A DNA stretch of 64,000 bases from Breviolum minutum Mf 1.05b.01 (taxonomy: Eukaryota; Sar; Dinophyceae; Suessiales; Symbiodiniaceae). Shown piece after piece: positions 34,625 through 45,769 of this stretch. Positions within the stretch are counted from its first letter, which is position 1. Every line of letters begins with the position of its first letter. Under the pieces are notes generated by a model. The model saw only the letters and a list, made by a program, of their open reading frames with translations, did not search any database and had not been told where the DNA came from. A program made the position numbers and the translations under genes. The stretch spans positions 62,001 to 126,000 of the forward strand of contig DF239806.1 of NCBI GenBank assembly GCA_000507305.1. Reading direction: 5' to 3'.

Positions 34625-34875
34625 TTTACTATATAACTTGTACAAAAGAAACCCCGTCACCAGTTACAAATGGGGTGAAATCACACCTACAAGTAGGAAA
34701 TGTCACCCCAGTTACCCATTTATAAGTTGTTGTAACCCCATTATTTCACTGGTGAAGGGGCCTACCTTGTAACCCCGTCCAGAGGGTGGAGATGGGGGTC
34801 CGACCAGATTCTTTTGCTGTCCCCATTTTTTTGGGGAAAAAAAACCTCAAGATTCGTACCAAACAAAAGAAAGTA

Positions 34876-35004
34876 CGCAGTTGATGGTTCAGAAATCGAA
34901 AACATCAACCTCGGATTCATATTCACACCTTGTAAACATGAAATTCAAGTATAAACTACCAACCTCAACTGGTGATTGCCAGATTTCTGAACCATCAACA
35001 GTAT
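34876..35004. repeat. GTTGATGG-family inverted-repeat element
   Basis: GTTGATGGTTCAGAAATC and its exact complement GATTTCTGAACCATCAAC at the two ends. Confidence 0.75.
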
Positions 35005-35478
35005 CATCCATCCGAAGACCCATCTACAATAAGTAAGTAAAAAGGTAGATTTTCCGCACAGTTCCTATGTATTGGCCAAAAAAACAAGGACCCTTTATTA
35101 ACTTACCTGTTTAAACTGTTTAACTCTTCTGTGCCATCTCTGAGGTAAACGAAATTGCTGGAAGTCCTTGTTAATTGGTGTTTGAGCTCAAAACTGAGAA
35201 TTTTCTCGAGCTCCAAAATGCTGGGAAGTCAACCCATCTATGATCCCACATGATCCCACCATGTTTTTTCGGAAAAATGTCCGAAAAAACTCTTCCAAAC
35301 TCTGGTGACACCTGTCTTTGGCTTGCAATCGAGCATTTGAACATGAAAATTTCCTATTGGGAATTTTGGTGGATCCCCATTGCTTTCGGTTAGGACACAA
35401 TTCGGAAATGGGGCGAAATTTTTCAACGTCGCCAATCAAGGAGATTCGTTCTTTTTACTTCCTCTCAAACACCCCACT

Positions 35479-35599
35479 TACCCTCCCTGAAACTAACAGT
35501 TTGCCCCCTGAAAATAGGCCAGGCCCCAAAAAGGAAATCTCATCTTCCAGTCCCATCAATTTTCAGGAGCGAACGTGTTGTTAGTTTCAGGGAGGGTAT
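35479..35599. repeat. TACCCTCCCTGAAACTAACA-family element, best copy
   Basis: 121 bp with near-perfect inverted ends (TACCCTCCCTGAAACTAACA / TGTTAGTTTCAGGGAGGGTA). It lies 67 bp upstream of the exon end at 35667. Confidence 0.85.
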
Positions 35600-35666
35600 A
35601 TATCTTTCAATAAAGAAAGAGAAAACATGCCGATTCTCCAATAAACCGAAAAAGAAACAGCCCCAC

Positions 35667-35813
35667 CTGCACGGTGAATGTAATGGTAGTAGCTGTGTTA
35701 CTGGTGGTCGTGGCAGTCGTGGTGAGGATGGTGCTCTGAGTCGTCGTTTCGCTGTTGGAGGTGCTGCTGATGCTCGTGGTCGTGACTGGCGTTTCGCTTC
35801 GCTGGGAGGTGCT
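35667..35813 (-). CDS. Candidate Thr/Ser-rich exon (phase 0-0)
   Basis: 147 bp, 49 codons, between GTTTCCAG and GTGGGGCTG. It encodes a mucin-like stretch (TPVTTTSISSTSNSETTTQS and so on to TITFTVQ), probably an O-glycosylated stalk. It joins in phase to the sushi-like exon 34378-34315. Confidence 0.5.
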
Positions 35814-36016
35814 CTGGAAACATTCCGTTGGCTCCCAAAAAAAATCACTTGAAATTCTAAGTTCATTCCTTTCAAAAAGGTCTTCAACTGAAAAAAAAAA
35901 ATGTGATCCATGATTTGGGTTTTTTGGAGTGGACCTTAACGCCTCTGTGAACAGCAAAAAGTATATTCAAGCCACAAAAACAACAAAAAACGACGAAGCC
36001 GTCCGGGTTCGGAAAC

Positions 36017-36146
36017 CTGTGCTTGTTCTTGATGTCACAGTCGTTGTACTGACAGTGGTGGTACTTGCCGTCGAAGTTCTTGTCACAGTCATTGTTGTAC
36101 TTGCGGTGGTGGTGGTGGTAACAGTCGAGGTATGTACCGGCCTCCT
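36017..36146 (-). CDS. Candidate Thr-rich exon (borders uncertain)
   Basis: The minus strand encodes a run of Thr/Ser/Val (for example TMTVTRTSTASTTTVSTTTV) ending near AGCACAG/GTTTCC. Thr-rich, mucin-like linkers of this kind also fill the next exon (35813-35667), but the phases as drawn do not join, so the real donor may lie further down. Confidence 0.35.
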
Positions 36147-36395
36147 GCATTCATCGTTGGAGATTGCAGTTGGATTGAACCCTTGAACCCCCCAAAAATA
36201 CGAGTCGTTTCTTTTTTTTCAAAAAAACGCGGGAAATAAACAAGAGAAAACCCTAGGAAAAACTGAAACAGTTTTCAATGGCAACGAATTCATCGAATTT
36301 CGGTTGCCAACGACCCAAGTTTTTACCGTTTGGGACTTCTGGGTGAAGTGTTTTGTTTTTTTGCCACAAGAAACAGTTTGAACTACTGAAAGTTC

Positions 36396-36493
36396 GAGGT
36401 GATTCAAGCCGTGACCCAACATGATCCTCCAGTTGAAGGTCACCATCTTTGAAAGAGTCACTTATACGTATAACTATCCCAAAAATTGCCAGG
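36396..36493. repeat. GATTCAAGCCGTGACC dispersed repeat
   Basis: GATTCAAGCCGTGACCCAAC to AATTGCCAGG. Confidence 0.65.
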
Positions 36494-36743
36494 TTGAGGA
36501 TGTTTGTCCCATGTCTCCTTTGTTTTTTTGTTGTGATGAACCACAAGAAGTGTCAATTGGAAACTTCTGAAAACACGTGGAAAATCCCTTGGCAAATACA
36601 GCTAATCAACTACAATGTGGGGGAACACAAAAAAAACTTATCCCACAGAACATTACCCAAGGTGGGGGGCATGTTTCACCAAACCGTTGAGAATTCCCCC
36701 CAAAAGACCCACACTTCTCTCAAATTCATGAAGCCGTGGCAAA

Positions 36744-36832
<89 letters not shown>

Positions 36833-36894
36833 ATCATGATGATGATGATATCATGATGATGATGATATTNATGATGATGATGATGATGANNNNN

Positions 36895-36980
<86 letters not shown>

Positions 36981-37103
36981 ATCATGATGATGATGATTAT
37001 CATGATGATGATGATTATCATGATGATGATGATGATGATGATGATGGTGATGATGGTGATGGTGATGATGGTGATGATGGTGATGATGGTGATGATGGTG
37101 ACG
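36744..37103. repeat. (GAT)n microsatellite with unresolved bases
   Basis: About 360 bp of GAT triplets, decaying into GGT-containing units at the right end. Unresolved bases at 36870 and 36890-36894 mark an assembly problem. Frames over it give only poly-Asp, Met, His or Ile. Confidence 0.95.
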
Positions 37104-37303
37104 GTGAATCTGCGACTCAAACAAGCCCGTACACCCCCAGGAAAAAAAAAATGTTTCCAAGGAGTTTTAGTTTCTTCTTCTGGTTTTTTTTTCCAAAAAA
37201 TCACCCAGTTTTTCACATCCCCAATGGCCCGACTCCGCCGTTATCCATCCGCTTTTTTGGGTTTTTTCGACAACTTCACCAAACATTTACATTTCAGGCC
37301 TCC

Positions 37304-37409
37304 AGTGGATGGAAGAAATCCCAAACAACCACCTGGGATGTATAAAACCTTGTAAATAATGGGATAAACTACCTTATCAACTGGCGCAAGATTTCTTCCA
37401 TCGACAGTC
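37304..37409. repeat. GTTGATGG-family inverted-repeat element
   Basis: GATGGAAGAAATC start, ACCACCTGGGATGTATAAAA middle, GATTTCTTCCATC end. Confidence 0.7.
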
Positions 37410-37492
37410 TCAATCCCCCCCCCTTTTTTCCACTGATTTTTGGCGATGAAAATAGAGGTTATGTATGGTTATGTAACTTACTTCACCCCATG

Positions 37493-37591
37493 TATACCCT
37501 CCAGGGAACTAACATATCCCACCAATGGGAAAGGAAACTCATCTTCCCAACTGCCTTTGGATGGGATTATGTTAGTTCCCAGGAGGGTATA
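37493..37591. repeat. TACCCTCC-family element, diverged arms
   Basis: TATACCCTCCAGGGAACTAA and its complement TTAGTTCCCAGGAGGGTATA; TA at both edges. Confidence 0.75.
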
Positions 37592-37946
37592 ACTGATTCT
37601 TTTGGGGGCCCACCTTACTGGATGTTTTTGTTCTTCTATTCCGAAGCCCAGGGATCACCTTTAGCTCAACAATCATGAAAAAAAATCGCCTCCTTCCAAA
37701 AACGAAACGAGTCCATATTCCCAGCCAACAGAAAAGAAAATTGATTTTTTGAAGCCGGAACCGGCTGGTAGGTGATATGTTAGTGGATGGTCAAATGCTT
37801 TCCTTGACTAAAAATCCTGGATTTTGAAGTTGAATTTTCTGCGATTCTTAAAGTAATAAACCTCCAACCTCCTCAAAAGCCGCCGCCAGAAAACTCTCCC
37901 CGAAACTCGGTGTCGTTTTGAACGTCCTCAAAAAATCAAAGCTCAC

Positions 37947-38030
37947 TTGCGTTGGGGTGGTCACGCAACGGCCCGACCCAAAGATCGGCCGCCAGGTGCA
38001 ATTGGTGGTGCTTTGACAGCGCGCTGGATC
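37947..38030 (-). CDS. Candidate host exon, Cys-rich (phase 0-0)
   Basis: 84 bp, 28 codons, between CACATTTCAG and GTGAGCTTTG. It encodes ARCQSTTNCTWRPIFGSGRC, with three Cys in a small-disulfide-domain pattern. Both splice sites are strong. It is probably part of the same extracellular-type gene as the exons downstream. Confidence 0.5.
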
Positions 38031-38049
38031 CTGAAATGTGCGGATCGAT

Positions 38050-38157
38050 CCCTCCTGTAAACTAACATATCAAGCTGGAAAATCCCCCATTTTATAGTAG
38101 GAAAATACATCTTCAAATGGTCCATGTCCCATTGCCATGGTAGTTTACATGGCAAGT
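38050..38157. repeat. ACTAACAT-family element
   Basis: CCTCCTGTAAACTAACAT start with a matching GGTAGTTTACATGG end; related to the TACCCTCC family. Confidence 0.55.
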
Positions 38158-39187
38158 GTAACTCGGAATCCTTTGGTTCCCAAAAAAAAACTCAGGGTTT
38201 TTGGCAAGAATGAAAGGAAAACCCTCTCTGACCTTACAAGGATCAAGGTCTCAATCACAACTATAGTTTTGGTCATTTGAAAACCCATCTGAAGAATATT
38301 AGGCAAGATGTAGTGAACTTCTGTCTGCAGAATATTAGGCAAGATTTAGTGAACTAGGTCATGTTTCCTCCACATAGGGCTAAAAACAAAAAAACATATG
38401 TGAAACCACCTAGAGAAAGGAGAAGGAAGTGGTTTAGAATCCCTTCTTTCTTTGAAATATTGGGGACCTCATCGATTCCAATTAGCCACAGATCCACTTA
38501 GGGAGGGACCAACTGACAGTTCGCACCTGCCATGTAAAGGCCTTTTAAGCCCCAAAAAAGAAAGCCGGATCGTCTGCAAAAACCCATCTATTTTCAGGTG
38601 CTACAGTATGTTAGTTTCAGGGAGAGTATCAACAAAAATCCATTTGCCACGTTGTCTCATCTTGAAATCCCAGCACCTAGACACCTTGAAGGGGGAACAA
38701 AAACGGAAAACTTGTGTCTTTCTGTCTGAGTGTATGTATACATGAATGTATAGTATACACATCTTACTAAGCATCTGTCTGTAAAAATAGTCAACATGTT
38801 TTGTATGTGGTTAAGTGATACATGTATATATATATACACGATATAATACTGTATGTATATATATATATACATATACATACTTATATAACTTATATATGTA
38901 TATGTACATTTATATGCATGTTATAAGTCCACTATAGCCTCTTGACACAAACGCACACACACTAGTTCACATCGCATTGCCTGCAAGATTGCAACATCCA
39001 AAGACATCCATAGGATTTATGAAACCCGGGCTCTTCCACACTCCAAATATTTTAGAACTTGGGAAACTGTGTATGTATAAACATAGTATATCTCATTCTG
39101 TGTGTATAAATTGTTAATTATACAAACATGTCAAACAAATGTATACATATATATATATATACATAACACACCTCATTCGACCTTCAA

Positions 39188-39492
39188 TGCACTACCGCGC
39201 AGCTTTTTGCTTCCAATGGCCAACGAAGTTGTCTCAAGAGCTTGGCCACAAAGTTCATCACCGTCCCAAGCTGTACCACAAAGAAAAGGGGGGGCAGCAG
39301 GTGATCGAGAACCAAAAGACCAAACTGTGCACAGAGATCCACTTATGTAGCCTGGCCGGAGTGAGAGGCAATCACGACGAGCTGGTAATGAGCCCAGATT
39401 GCATGCCTAGCTGGGGGTTCAAAGCTGATGCCAAGTTGAAAGAGTGGCGTCAAAAATCTCAGAAAGAATGCGGACCTTTCGCTGACTGCTAG
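39188..39492 (+). other. Plus-strand open frame overlapping the 3' end of element C
   Basis: An open frame of ~100 codons from ATGCACTACCGCGC, with a basic, Cys/His/Trp-containing product (for example HKVHHRPKLYHKEKGG and SPDCMPSWGFKADAKLKEW). It overlaps the recombinase C-terminus in antisense for 74 bp. No family recognised. The upstream part (39188-39418) is not explained by the recombinase, so it is either the non-coding tail of element C or a separate exon. Confidence 0.2.
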
Positions 39493-40410
39493 CACGGAGA
39501 TCCGAAAAGACAACATCAGATGCAACTTCCTGCACGTAGCTCTCTAAAGTTGAGAGCTGCTTCAGACGCATCCGCCACAGCAACTTGGTCAGGTCAGTTC
39601 CACGACGATACTCGAAAATCGCACCGCCGGCCCGTAAGGAGCCTGGTGTAATTCGTAGATTGCCAGATACGCCCAAATGCTGTAACACTGTGTCCCATCG
39701 TCTCCGAAAACTACTAGCAGAAATGGGGTAAAGTCGTTCGTCAGCAGCCAGAGAACCAAAAAGTCGTTGAAGAAAACTCACAACATTAGGCTCGTGAATG
39801 CTGGCGTGTTGGACTCGACCCCGTCCCCGGAACCTGCTTTTCGGCTCACGTATTTTCAGATAGATAACGTGCCTGTCTTCTCCTATCAAGTCTCGAGGCA
39901 AAACCATGTCGCGTCGAGTAGCCTTCAGAAATTCGCCAGGACGTAGTATTCCGAAAAAGCAGCTCAGCAGGCAGCCAGAAAAACGCCACCATCGCCAATG
40001 CAAACTAACTACCACCATGGCTCGAAGGATGCTGCTGGGGATCGGGGCTCGGTGAATTGTTGGTTCCAGCCGCTCCCATTTCTGGAGTAGCTCCCAACAA
40101 TTTGAAATGAACGGACGAGTGAGCGGTAGGCTCTTCTGTACAAAGACGACGAGGTGCCTGAAAACATACTGAGATTTGCCACTGGAAAACAGATGCCGAC
40201 CGAAACCACCTACCAACAAACAAAGTAATTCAGGCTGTTGAATGGCGGATGCAACGGCTGCTGGACTAATCTGGTCTCCTAGCCATCCTAAAAACCACTT
40301 CCAAATTTTACTCTGAAGCTTCTCAGTCCTAGCTTCTACCAATCGGACCGAATCTAAATCAAGCACGTCTCGGAATGGTGGTCCTGGGTTTTTGGCTTCT
40401 CCTATTCTCC
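39419..40410 (-). CDS. Element C ORF 5b: tyrosine recombinase
   Basis: Last ~330 codons of a frame open from 40711; the first ~100 residues are the end of the methyltransferase-like domain. GEAKNPGPP lies exactly between the two (about 40379-40402). The recombinase shows the first Arg box FGILRPGEFLKATRRDM near residue 255, SLRAGGAIFEYRRG (box II Arg, His replaced) near 362, and LSTLESYVQEV with the likely nucleophile Tyr near 390. The order and spacing fit YR-retroelement integrases. It ends TWHQL at 39419. If the NPGP motif works like a 2A peptide, the recombinase would be released from the methyltransferase during translation; that is inference. Confidence 0.78.
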
Positions 40411-40419
40411 TATGACAAC

Positions 40420-41045
40420 AGCGTGCAAAACGACTGCCATCAAACCCCCCTTTATCTGAAATTTTCCCAGCGGCTAAGGATAAACTAAACCCTAGTGTCT
40501 TACAGAGGGACGGCGGATAAGCTTGGGCTACACGAGTCCATGACATGCGATGAAAACTGCTCCTGCCTCGCAGTGCGATGTGTTGAGCTCCACAGCGACA
40601 AAACAAGGAGGTTCCTTTGACTGTTGTATCAGTGAGGATCCTAGTGCGCTTCCTCCACTTTCTATAGAAGCGACACTGATCGAACCTACCTCGATCATGC
40701 TCAAGACCCAAAGAGCTGAGGAGTTCCCCTCATCTATTTTAACCTGCATTTTTTCACTAACATTTGGTTTACCGTAGGGATGAAGCACTGACCGAACTGG
40801 AGGCGTTATAGCTACTGAAAAGGACGAGCACACGGGTGCAGCTCCAAAAGCTTCGAAAACCCCAAGTCTCAACATCCTAAGAAGTGTAGCCCGAAGTTTA
40901 GGGTCATTGAGGTCCTGACCAGGGCTGTCCAAAATCTCATAGCTAATCCCCCACCCTGCGGAAATCTTACACCACTCTTTGACGACACCTTCCCCCTGGA
41001 GAACAAATCTAGGTACCCAGGAGTAGTAGGGGGCCAATTCTTAAT
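40420..41045 (-). pseudogene. Element C ORF 5a: methyltransferase-like domain, frame-broken
   Basis: The domain begins with PGYLDLFSRG (AdoMet motif I) at the end of the RT frame, shifts frame at a run of five C (40992-40996, plus strand), and goes on with EILDSPGQDLND, FGAAPVCSSFSVAITPPVRS (P-x-C catalytic box in place of PCQ) and EGNSSALWVLSMIE. A further shift near 40680 leads to FYRKWRKRTRILTDT, a QxRxR-like box, and a Cys-containing segment (LFCRCGAQHIALRG). This is a divergent relative of the m5C methyltransferase fold. A clear ENP/ENV box is lost in the break (IESGGS stands in its place). Activity is doubtful in this copy. Confidence 0.6.
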
Positions 41046-44000
41046 CCCGTGGAGCTGGGTGGTGTCGAGACTGCTGAAGAATTCAAAAACTTCCTGACTT
41101 TCTTTAAGAGGCAAAGGACCGTTTCTACCTACAAACTGGTATTTTTCTGTTGTCTCTCCAGTAAAATCGGTAGGGAGGCTGTTGCTATCTGCTGCTGCGG
41201 CGTCACCATGTTTGCTGCTATGTGGAGTCACGTCACGAGGGGTTGCACCAGCGGTCAAGCTGACATGGGAACCACGACACGCAACGGACTCCAAGCTGCT
41301 GGATGCTGCCTGCTTAGTAGGCTCTGTGGCAACTTTACGGCTGTTCTCAGAAACTCCATCCTTGATAGGTGAAGGGCTTTCCGGCACTCTGCAAAAGTTC
41401 GTTTCACATGAGAGGTCCGGATTCGACATGTGAACATCTGACTCCACATCAACTAGGCCTTCGGGCACAGGAGCAAAACAAGACGAAACAATAGAGGGTT
41501 CTGACCGTGCATCAAAACCTAGATCGGCAAAATCGGGAAGGCCACTCATGGAGTGATCATCAAGACCATGGCTGGCCAACCAAGCGTCAAAACCTGCAAA
41601 ATCACCGGATGTTGGTTGTCGTAATGATCGCCCCCGAGTGGGGTCGTCACTTGGATTCAGTGAGGTTTCGAAGTAACAGAGCTCTTGATAGGAATCAAAA
41701 CCAAGCATCGAGGGGACCGACTTGCTAAGTTCCCAGTTAAGGCTAGGCGAAGCTGATCGGCCCTTGGTTAGAAGCCCTAGCACAACCTGACTATCCAAAC
41801 CAAAAAGTTCTCTAGAAGATGGATTACAGCGTCCATGTTCCTTTTCTGCTGCAAGGTATGCTCGGAGCTCCCCTATGTTTATGTGTCGGCTGTTGGGACT
41901 CTTCCGTGATAAAAACAGTCGGTACTGAAGGGTGGTTGCTAAAACTTGCCACAAGGGGTTCATGACAAACTGGTCAGAGGGCTCTGGAAGTTCCACCGAA
42001 CTATCTAACAAACCTTGACCCCGGAGCCATGCTTTCCCTGGAGCTAGCAATCGACTCCAAACGGATTTTCGCAACGAATGCCGGCACAATTCATCCGCAA
42101 TCTGATGAGGCAACCTTGCCACTGCTGAACACTCCCACCATGTTGAAGCATCACTGCAAGTGATTCTTGGACTCACCTTAGCCCTCATGTTTGTGCAAGC
42201 TAAAGGGAGAAGAGTCGCACACATCAAAAGCTCCCCTTTCGCTCTCCCAGAAAGTTTGATCAGGGCATCAGCTTTTCTATCTTGGCAGCTTTGATACACG
42301 GCGTCAATGAGACAAAGCAACCTACGTCGAAAAAGGAACAACGAAACTAAAGAACCAATAATTAAGCTCTGAAGAAGTTCCACTGTGACGAACCCTAGCT
42401 TGCTAACTTGAATCAAGGCCCCACAAAGGGGTATAGCTCTCTTGAGCGAACCCCGCACTATACCTCTATCCCCATTTACATCTGCCCCCCAAAAGGAACT
42501 ATGCAGTTGATCACGAAATGCTTTCTTCTGGTGAGGGATGAGATCCACATCTAGATATGCTCGCTGCATCTTTTCTGCAAGCACAGACCCTTGACTTGGC
42601 AACGAAGCTCCACGAGTGGATTTCGACATACTCACAAAGTCGTCAATGAGAATACCTATCAGGCAATCACCCCGGGGTAAAGGTCCTCGAAGATTCATCA
42701 AAGTATCGGGATGAGTGATGCCGAATCTCAAACTGAGACCAACATGGCACGTCTGTGCTAGGGTGACTGCTTGACAGTCACCCATCGCCATGGTGGCTAA
42801 AGAGCCATACAATTCGACTGCTGCATCAAACTCGCTACGATAACATGAGAGATGACGAACTTCTGACGGCCTTACCGTACCAGCTAGGATGTTTCTACGT
42901 GATCTTTCTTCAGATACCCCAAAATTAAAAGATAATAAAAATCACGAAGGTCATTACCTGACATCCGAAGCTCCTGGTGTGGCTGGAGACGGATGCGACA
43001 CAAAGATTCTGGATTGGCTAGCGAGGGAATCCATTTTGTCAGTGGAATCTCAAGCTCGTTGCTGGGCCTAGAATCTAAGATTAATCGGTCTCGCAGACCG
43101 TCTTTAACCACGGAGAAGACTCCGGAAGCAAACTTTGGACGAACATTGCATGGTAGATGCAAACCCAACCTTTTACTGGAATCAAGGAGGCTGAACAACT
43201 GAAGTTTCTTTTCACGAGAGCAATGCACTTGCACAAAAGGGAGGCTTCCAGTGAATGCTTCGGGATCCTTGCTGTGCTGAAGTGGGTTTTGAAAGACAGC
43301 GGCTGATTCTTTGTCCAGATACGGACATGGGTCAAAACTCGGCTCTCCTACAAAAGCAAGCCTAGAAGGTTCTACTGTCTTGAAGGTGGAGAAACCTTCA
43401 CTCTTGCAAACTCCGACAACCTTACCTGCATCACGACGTCTTCCAGCACTCAGCTGTGCATCTGAAGTTTTGAAGTACTCACCAGCTCCAGACCTGCGAA
43501 GCCCTGCTGCTAGTGAACTAATTCGACTTATGCTTTCTTCTATAGATTCGACCTTGGGGGCTGTGCGCCCCATTTGCTCCGGCCCTACTGCCTCACAAAA
43601 AATCCAATCTTCCAAGAAGCTTTCTAAACGGCGAACGATGACCCACTGGCTTGAACTAAGTCTTGTGCCGGATATCAAATGAGCGGGACAACGAATAGGC
43701 CTAGACAGGTGCAAGTAATTAAGGACAATTACAATACAATTGACCATCTTTTTCCTGGCAATAACTTCAGCGGAATCCCTCAACCTTCGTCTGAAGCCCT
43801 CAGGATACGGTAATGGCAAAGGAAAACCCCTAGGCTGCTGCTCGGAAAAATCTTCTGTGCAAACGGGAGCTTCGTCCCCCTTTTTGGATAGGCCAACAAA
43901 GGAACGTGCAAAAAGTCCTAGTCCAGAGCTAGAGCTAATCAGAAAACGAAGGATGATGTTACACAACGATCTGCCCTGATAAGTCCCAGCACCGGCACCA

Positions 44001-44100
44001 GGAACACGAATGGTGTCTTCTGTATCGTCAGCAGGCTTTGAAAGCAAACAGGCTGACGAAGGCTGGCTTGCATCGAAACCAGCACTCTGGTCAAACGAAT
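41040..44100 (-). pseudogene. Element C ORF 4: reverse transcriptase - RNase H, frame-broken
   Basis: The N-terminal linker and RT motifs 1-A are read in one frame to 42884 (FSVVKDGLRDRLILDSRPSN, then MSGNDLRDFYY with the motif A Asp). At about 42890-42905, in a TTTTAATTTTGGGG stretch, the sense moves to the next frame, open to 40869: motif B MGDCQAVTLAQTCH and motif C GILIDDFVSM with both catalytic Asp present. RNase H follows with TCSDAS, INIGELRAYL, FGLDSQVVLGLL and NPSDDPTRG. A Ser/Pro-rich linker of ~200 residues leads to the methyltransferase-like domain. Unlike the other two RTs in the window it keeps the second Asp. Confidence 0.8.
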
Positions 44101-45769
44101 TCACTCTGCTTCGTCTCCGCCCTCCTTGCGGGCCTGAGACTTGACTTTTGCCTTTGCTTTTTGCTTTGGGGTTTTGTCGCCCTTTTCGGGTTTGTCCCCA
44201 GATCCGTCTTTTGAAGCTCCTGAAGAGCTGGATCCCTTCCCCAATCGTTTCTTGGCTTCTTGAAAGTTGTCGACTTCTCGAACGTGGGCAACAAACAACT
44301 CCATCCAGCGAGGGTCTATGAGAGTCGAATGGGGAAGCTCGTGGGCACTGGGTGGTTGATGAGATTGGAATGGTGCATATGGTGGGGGGCTCTCCATCAA
44401 CAGGACTTGGGACAGAAGCCAACTTCCGTTGTCTATTGCCGCTTGGTCGGCGGCCGCTACCAGCAACGCCGCCCTCGCACGGGCCTCCTGATTCTTCCCA
44501 TCCACCAAACATTGCCATATCTGTCCGACACTCCAAGTCCACCTGACATGCCCGATGTAGTTCTGGATTCTGCTGCGGCTCTCCAACCAACCCCTCACAG
44601 TAGCGCCTCCAAGAGGTTGACCAGGATGAGAAGGGCGACTGCTGAAATCTTCTTGAAGCCGGCTTTCGATAGTATCGTAAAGATACTGAGGCCTCTCTGT
44701 CAAAGTCCTCCTCAACGCGGGAGCTTCCCGAACCAAACCCTTCGTGGCTTCCACTGCTGGCTGACTGGTCGAGGATGCGGTCGATCGGATCTTTGCTGCG
44801 AGACGACTTCTGAGATGCAAGGGCGCTGCAAACTTTGGTGAGTTGAACAATTGCCTTTTCCATTACACCACCTCCGGATGCCCCTCCTTGAACTTCCTCC
44901 TCCAAACCCCCAAGATCGTCTTCCTCCGATTCGGAAAGAGGATCCACCTGCTTCTTCACTGCGTCCTTGGGCAGGTCGCCCATTCGTCCTGGCTGCTTGG
45001 ACAACAATCCTGCGACTTCGGCTAAATGTGCTTCGGAAATTCCGGCTGCAAGGGCTGCATTGACGACCCCTGCATCCAAGCCTTTCAGTTCTTTGGGCAT
45101 TGAAGCAGGCTTTGCGGGCTTTTTGGGATTGGCACGAATGAGACCAGAAGCGGTTGTTGGCACGGCATCTTGCTGCTTCTGGTGCAACAGCAATTCCAAG
45201 CTCTCTTGAATCTTCCCTAAATTCTTTTCCAAATCTTGCAGTCGACCTTCGACTCCTTTCCCATCGCCAGCTCCAGAGTCGGCAGTGAAAAAGACGAACT
45301 TCTCGGATGCTATCTCGACGAGTGCAAGACCATACGGCAAAGCGGGCTGGCCTTCTTCGTCTGCAAAAACATGATCCACTTCGGAATCGGCAACAAATTC
45401 GACCGAACCTTCCAGCTCCGAATTCAGAAAGCCAATCCACATCTTCAAACTGCGGTCGGCGGGAACTTCTCTGGAATCTTCGGTACATGCTACAACTGAA
45501 GTGAGGATAGGTTTAGACAATGCTGATTTTGAAAGTAGACGTTTAGCTACCTTCTTATGCCACACTGAACCAGGGACACCAACAAGCAATTGACCTTCCA
45601 CCTCAGCAATCAAAATGATACTGGCTTGAGACCTTTCGTCGGCCAAAGTGAGCTGTCCTACGTCGAAACTCAAGTCAGTCTCTCCTTCTGCATAAACTAA
45701 TTTATCACGAATATCTAAGTATGCTGCAACACCTAGACCGGGTGCTTGTTCCTCTGCAAACTCCTCCAT
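44101..45769 (-). pseudogene. Element C ORF 3: Gag, frame-broken
   Basis: The start is the ATG of the TGATG overlap at 45767-45771 (MEEFAEEQAPGLGV). The first ~350 codons are in one frame: a beta-rich N-terminus, a short coiled coil, a PGL/PKEL segment, an acidic stretch (LSESEEDDLGGLEEE) and the run to SGSHEGFGSGSSR. Near 44720 the sense moves to a second frame (ALRRTLTERPQYLYDTIES, then a helical core and HVREVDNFQEAKKRLG), ending in a Lys/Ala/Gly basic tail and a stop at 44101. The two halves read as one Gag with a capsid-like helical core and a nucleic-acid-binding tail. The first frame stays open as a 1000-codon frame only because the RT begins in it further down. Confidence 0.65.

Noticed and set aside
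36834..37355. Poly-His, poly-Met, poly-Asp and poly-Ile open frames over the GAT tract
   Set aside because: Pure translation of a microsatellite in every frame, with unresolved bases inside.
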